This document shows, piece by piece, positions 49,769 to 51,424 of a stretch of DNA of 51,424 bases (positions within the stretch are counted from its first letter, which is position 1; the number at the start of each line of letters is the position of its first letter). Made by a program: the position numbers and the translations under genes. Origin of the DNA: Propionibacteriaceae bacterium. GTDB lineage: Bacteria > Actinomycetota > Actinomycetes > Propionibacteriales > Propionibacteriaceae. Location: the NCBI GenBank assembly GCA_009778875.1, contig WRFI01000001.1, forward strand, positions 1 through 51,424, given 5' to 3'. The notes under the pieces were generated by a model. It saw only the letters and a program-made list of their open reading frames with translations. It was not told where the DNA came from and searched no databases.

Positions 49769-50670
49769 TGATTTCCTCCGCCCACAAAAACCGCCAGCGG
49801 CACGCACCGCTTGCCGTCTGGTTGATAGAGAGCCAGGAACTCCCCCGCCGGGCCCATCACGGCGCTCGGGTTGGCCGGGACGACGACGCCCAGCGGACGC
49901 CCGTGGCTGACGTCAGCCGCCTCTGCTGCCCCGATCGTCACCGTCTCAAAAAGGTTCGGCACGGCGTCATTGAGCGAGGTCACGCCGGCCCAATCGACGT
50001 CATCGGGCGGCACCGCCGCCTCCACGTCGAACGCACCGACCCGCGTCCGGCGCAGCGCCGTCAGATGCCCGCCGACGCCCAGTTTTTGGCCAAGATCACG
50101 CGCCAGCGCACGGATGTAGGTGCCCGACGAACAATCGACCACCACGTCCAGATCGACGAAAGGCGCGGCATCGCGCCTGGCCAGCACCTCGAAGCAGGAG
50201 ACGGTGACGGACCGTGACGCCAGTTCGAACTGCTGCCCCGCCCGGGCCAACGTGTAGGCTCGCTTGCCGTCGACCTTGATCGCTGACACCGCGCTGGGTA
50301 CCTGTTGAATGTCGCCAGTCAGCTCCGCCACGCCGGCGCTGATGGCTGCGTCGGTCACACCGGCGGCGGCAATGGGTGGCCCCAGAGGCTCGCCCTCCGC
50401 GTCGTCTGTCGTCGTGGCCTGCCCCAACCTGATCGTTGCCCGGTATTGCTTGTCGTGGCCCAAGATGAACCCGAGCAGCCGCGTGGCCCGCCCCAGGCCA
50501 ACCACCAGAACGCCTGTCGCCATTGGGTCCAAGGTGCCGGCATGGCCCGCCTTCAGCTTCTTGGCGGGCACGCCGGCCTCGTTAGCCAATCGGTGCTTGA
50601 CGCGGTTGACCGCTTGTTGCGACGTCATCCCGGTCGGCTTGTCGATGACCACCAGGCCGTCAAGGCTCAT
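49765..50670 (-). CDS. truB: tRNA pseudouridine(55) synthase
   Basis: A 301-residue enzyme that makes pseudouridine 55 in the T-loop of tRNAs. It starts [19 protein letters not shown]. The catalytic aspartate is in [13 protein letters not shown] (about residue 48). It continues with the [10 protein letters not shown] strand and [14 protein letters not shown], and a C-terminal PUA-like region follows. Both ends overlap neighbours by four bases (rbfA before, ribF after), so infB-rbfA-truB-ribF is a tightly coupled unit. Confidence 0.95.
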   Translation of the reverse strand: MSLDGLVVIDKPTGMTSQQAVNRVKHRLANEAGVPAKKLKAGHAGTLDPMATGVLVVGLGRATRLLGFILGHDKQYRATIRLGQATTTDDAEGEPLGPPIAAAGVTDAAISAGVAELTGDIQQVPSAVSAIKVDGKRAYTLARAGQQFELASRSVTVSCFEVLARRDAAPFVDLDVVVDCSSGTYIRALARDLGQKLGVGGHLTALRRTRVGAFDVEAAVPPDDVDWAGVTSLNDAVPNLFETVTIGAAEAADVSHGRPLGVVVPANPSAVMGPAGEFLALYQPDGKRCVPLAVFVGGGNQ

Positions 50671-51095
50671 TCCGGTTCGTCCTCGTCGGCGGGCTTCTTG
50701 TACGGGTCGGGATCGCCGGCGTAGGCGCCTTCGACCCGGCGGGTGGCCAGCTCGGCATCCAGGTCATGCACCCGGGCCATCAGCTCTTCCATTTCCTTGC
50801 TGGTCTCGGGAATGGCGTCGCGGACGAAGGTCAGCGTGGGCGCAAACTTCATGCCCAGCTTCTTTCCCACGGCGGTGCGCAGCATGCCTTTGGCCGACTC
50901 CAGTGCAGCCGCGCTGGAGGCCTGGTCGGACCCGTCCAGGACCGTGTAAAACACCGTCGCCTCGCGACCGTCCCCCGTCACCTTCACCTCGGTGATGGTG
51001 ACGAAACCCAGCCGGGGGTCTTTGATGCGGCGGGCCAGCATCAGCGCGACAATGTCGCGGATCTGGTCGGCCAGCTTCTCCGTCCAGACAGCCAT
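50667..51095 (-). CDS. rbfA: 30S ribosome-binding factor A
   Basis: A 142-residue cold-shock and maturation factor that binds the 30S subunit near helix 1 of 16S rRNA. It has the KH-like core ([31 protein letters not shown]) and [11 protein letters not shown], then an acidic tail (DEDEPE). The start codon overlaps the infB stop by one base (TAATG), and the end overlaps truB by four. Confidence 0.94.
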   Translation of the reverse strand: MAVWTEKLADQIRDIVALMLARRIKDPRLGFVTITEVKVTGDGREATVFYTVLDGSDQASSAAALESAKGMLRTAVGKKLGMKFAPTLTFVRDAIPETSKEMEELMARVHDLDAELATRRVEGAYAGDPDPYKKPADEDEPE

Positions 51096-51424
51096 TATGA
51101 CCTCGCCTTCTCAACCATCTCGTACGCCTCGACGAGGTCGCCGATGTGGATATCCGAGTAGTTGCCGAGCGTCATGCCGCATTCGAAGCCCTCGCGGACC
51201 TCGCTGGCGTCGTCCTTCTCGCGCCGCAGCGACGCGATGGAGGTCTCGGCCAGCACGGTGCCGTCGCGCGTCAGGCGCACCTTGGCGTTGCGGCGGACAA
51301 GGCCCGTTTGCACCATGCAGCCGGCGATGTTGCCGAACTTGGAGCTGTGGAAGATCTCGCGGATCTCGGCCACACCCAGCGTGTGCTCCTCGTAGATCGG
51401 CTTGAGCATGCCTTTGAGGGCAGC
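51095..51424 (-). CDS. infB: Translation initiation factor IF-2 (3' part)
   Basis: The window holds only the last 109 codons; the gene continues past base 51424. The part seen is domain IV, which binds the CCA end of formyl-Met-tRNA: [27 protein letters not shown], then [29 protein letters not shown]. The infB-rbfA-truB order confirms the call. GTPase motifs lie outside the window. Confidence 0.95.
   Translation of the reverse strand, partial: AALKGMLKPIYEEHTLGVAEIREIFHSSKFGNIAGCMVQTGLVRRNAKVRLTRDGTVLAETSIASLRREKDDASEVREGFECGMTLGNYSDIHIGDLVEAYEMVEKARS

Noticed and set aside
1-51424. tRNA, rRNA, CRISPR, integrase or prophage signals.
   Set aside because: No tRNA cloverleaf, direct-repeat array, transposase or phage structural gene was recognised by eye. 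Short or divergent elements could be missed without a search.

Overview
The window is a 51.4 kb, gene-dense, GC-rich piece of a bacterial chromosome. The organism is almost certainly an actinobacterium (Actinomycetota). The evidence is the zwf-opcA-pgl cluster (OpcA is an actinobacterial G6PDH partner), a PAC2 protein, a UPF0182 membrane protein beside a YlbL-like PDZ protein and a DUF2342 protein, a UvrD2-type helicase with a C-terminal HRDC domain, RNase J, and the infB-rbfA-truB-ribF-rpsO-pnp block. Several promoters sit so close to the start codon that the mRNAs look leaderless, which is also common in this phylum. The genus cannot be fixed from sequence alone. A bacterial GlnRS and a RecBCD set narrow it somewhat. 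No rRNA, tRNA, CRISPR array, prophage or intact transposase gene was seen.

Layout. 2-1207: the 3' part of an ECF-type double ABC ATPase, ending in a 70-bp inverted-repeat element shared with the convergent PAC2 gene. 2369-7316: glnS, zwf, opcA, pgl, which is glutaminyl-tRNA synthesis followed by the oxidative pentose-phosphate entry. 7317-7842: a lower-GC patch with a probable gene remnant and operator-like dyads. 7855-11234: a rhodanese lipoprotein, a small zincin, and a catalytic plus non-catalytic M16 peptidase pair. 11308-13111: an ABC-2 exporter. 13108-13626: an O6-alkylguanine-DNA alkyltransferase. 13686-16071: the AMMECR1/MEMO/radical-SAM trio, translationally coupled and of unknown function. 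16123-22741 (minus strand): a P2-type cation ATPase, UPF0182 and a YlbL-like PDZ/Lon-domain protein in one transcription unit. 22837-25642: a DUF2342 protein, a DUF5679 zinc ribbon and a ThiF/cyclodehydratase-like protein. 25661-37765: UvrD2, RecC, RecB, RecD and RecG, a recombination and repair block. 37845-42372 (minus strand): rpmB, then RNase J with two downstream membrane-protein genes. 42454-43491: a zinc alcohol dehydrogenase. 43495-51424 (minus strand): the translation and RNA block infB-rbfA-truB-ribF-rpsO-pnp, with glycogen phosphorylase as its last gene.

The genes are mostly housekeeping. The parts that ordinary annotation explains least are: the AMMECR1/MEMO/radical-SAM operon; the orphan ThiF-like protein beside a 53-residue zinc ribbon; a YlbL-like protein whose Lon-type Ser/Lys dyad looks altered; a 46-bp double-hairpin repeat placed exactly on two stop codons; a MITE-like inverted repeat that supplies the stop codons of two convergent genes; and a 100-nt structured intergenic region at about 24.2-24.3 kb. 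All functions are inferred from sequence motifs and recalled family knowledge; no database search was run.
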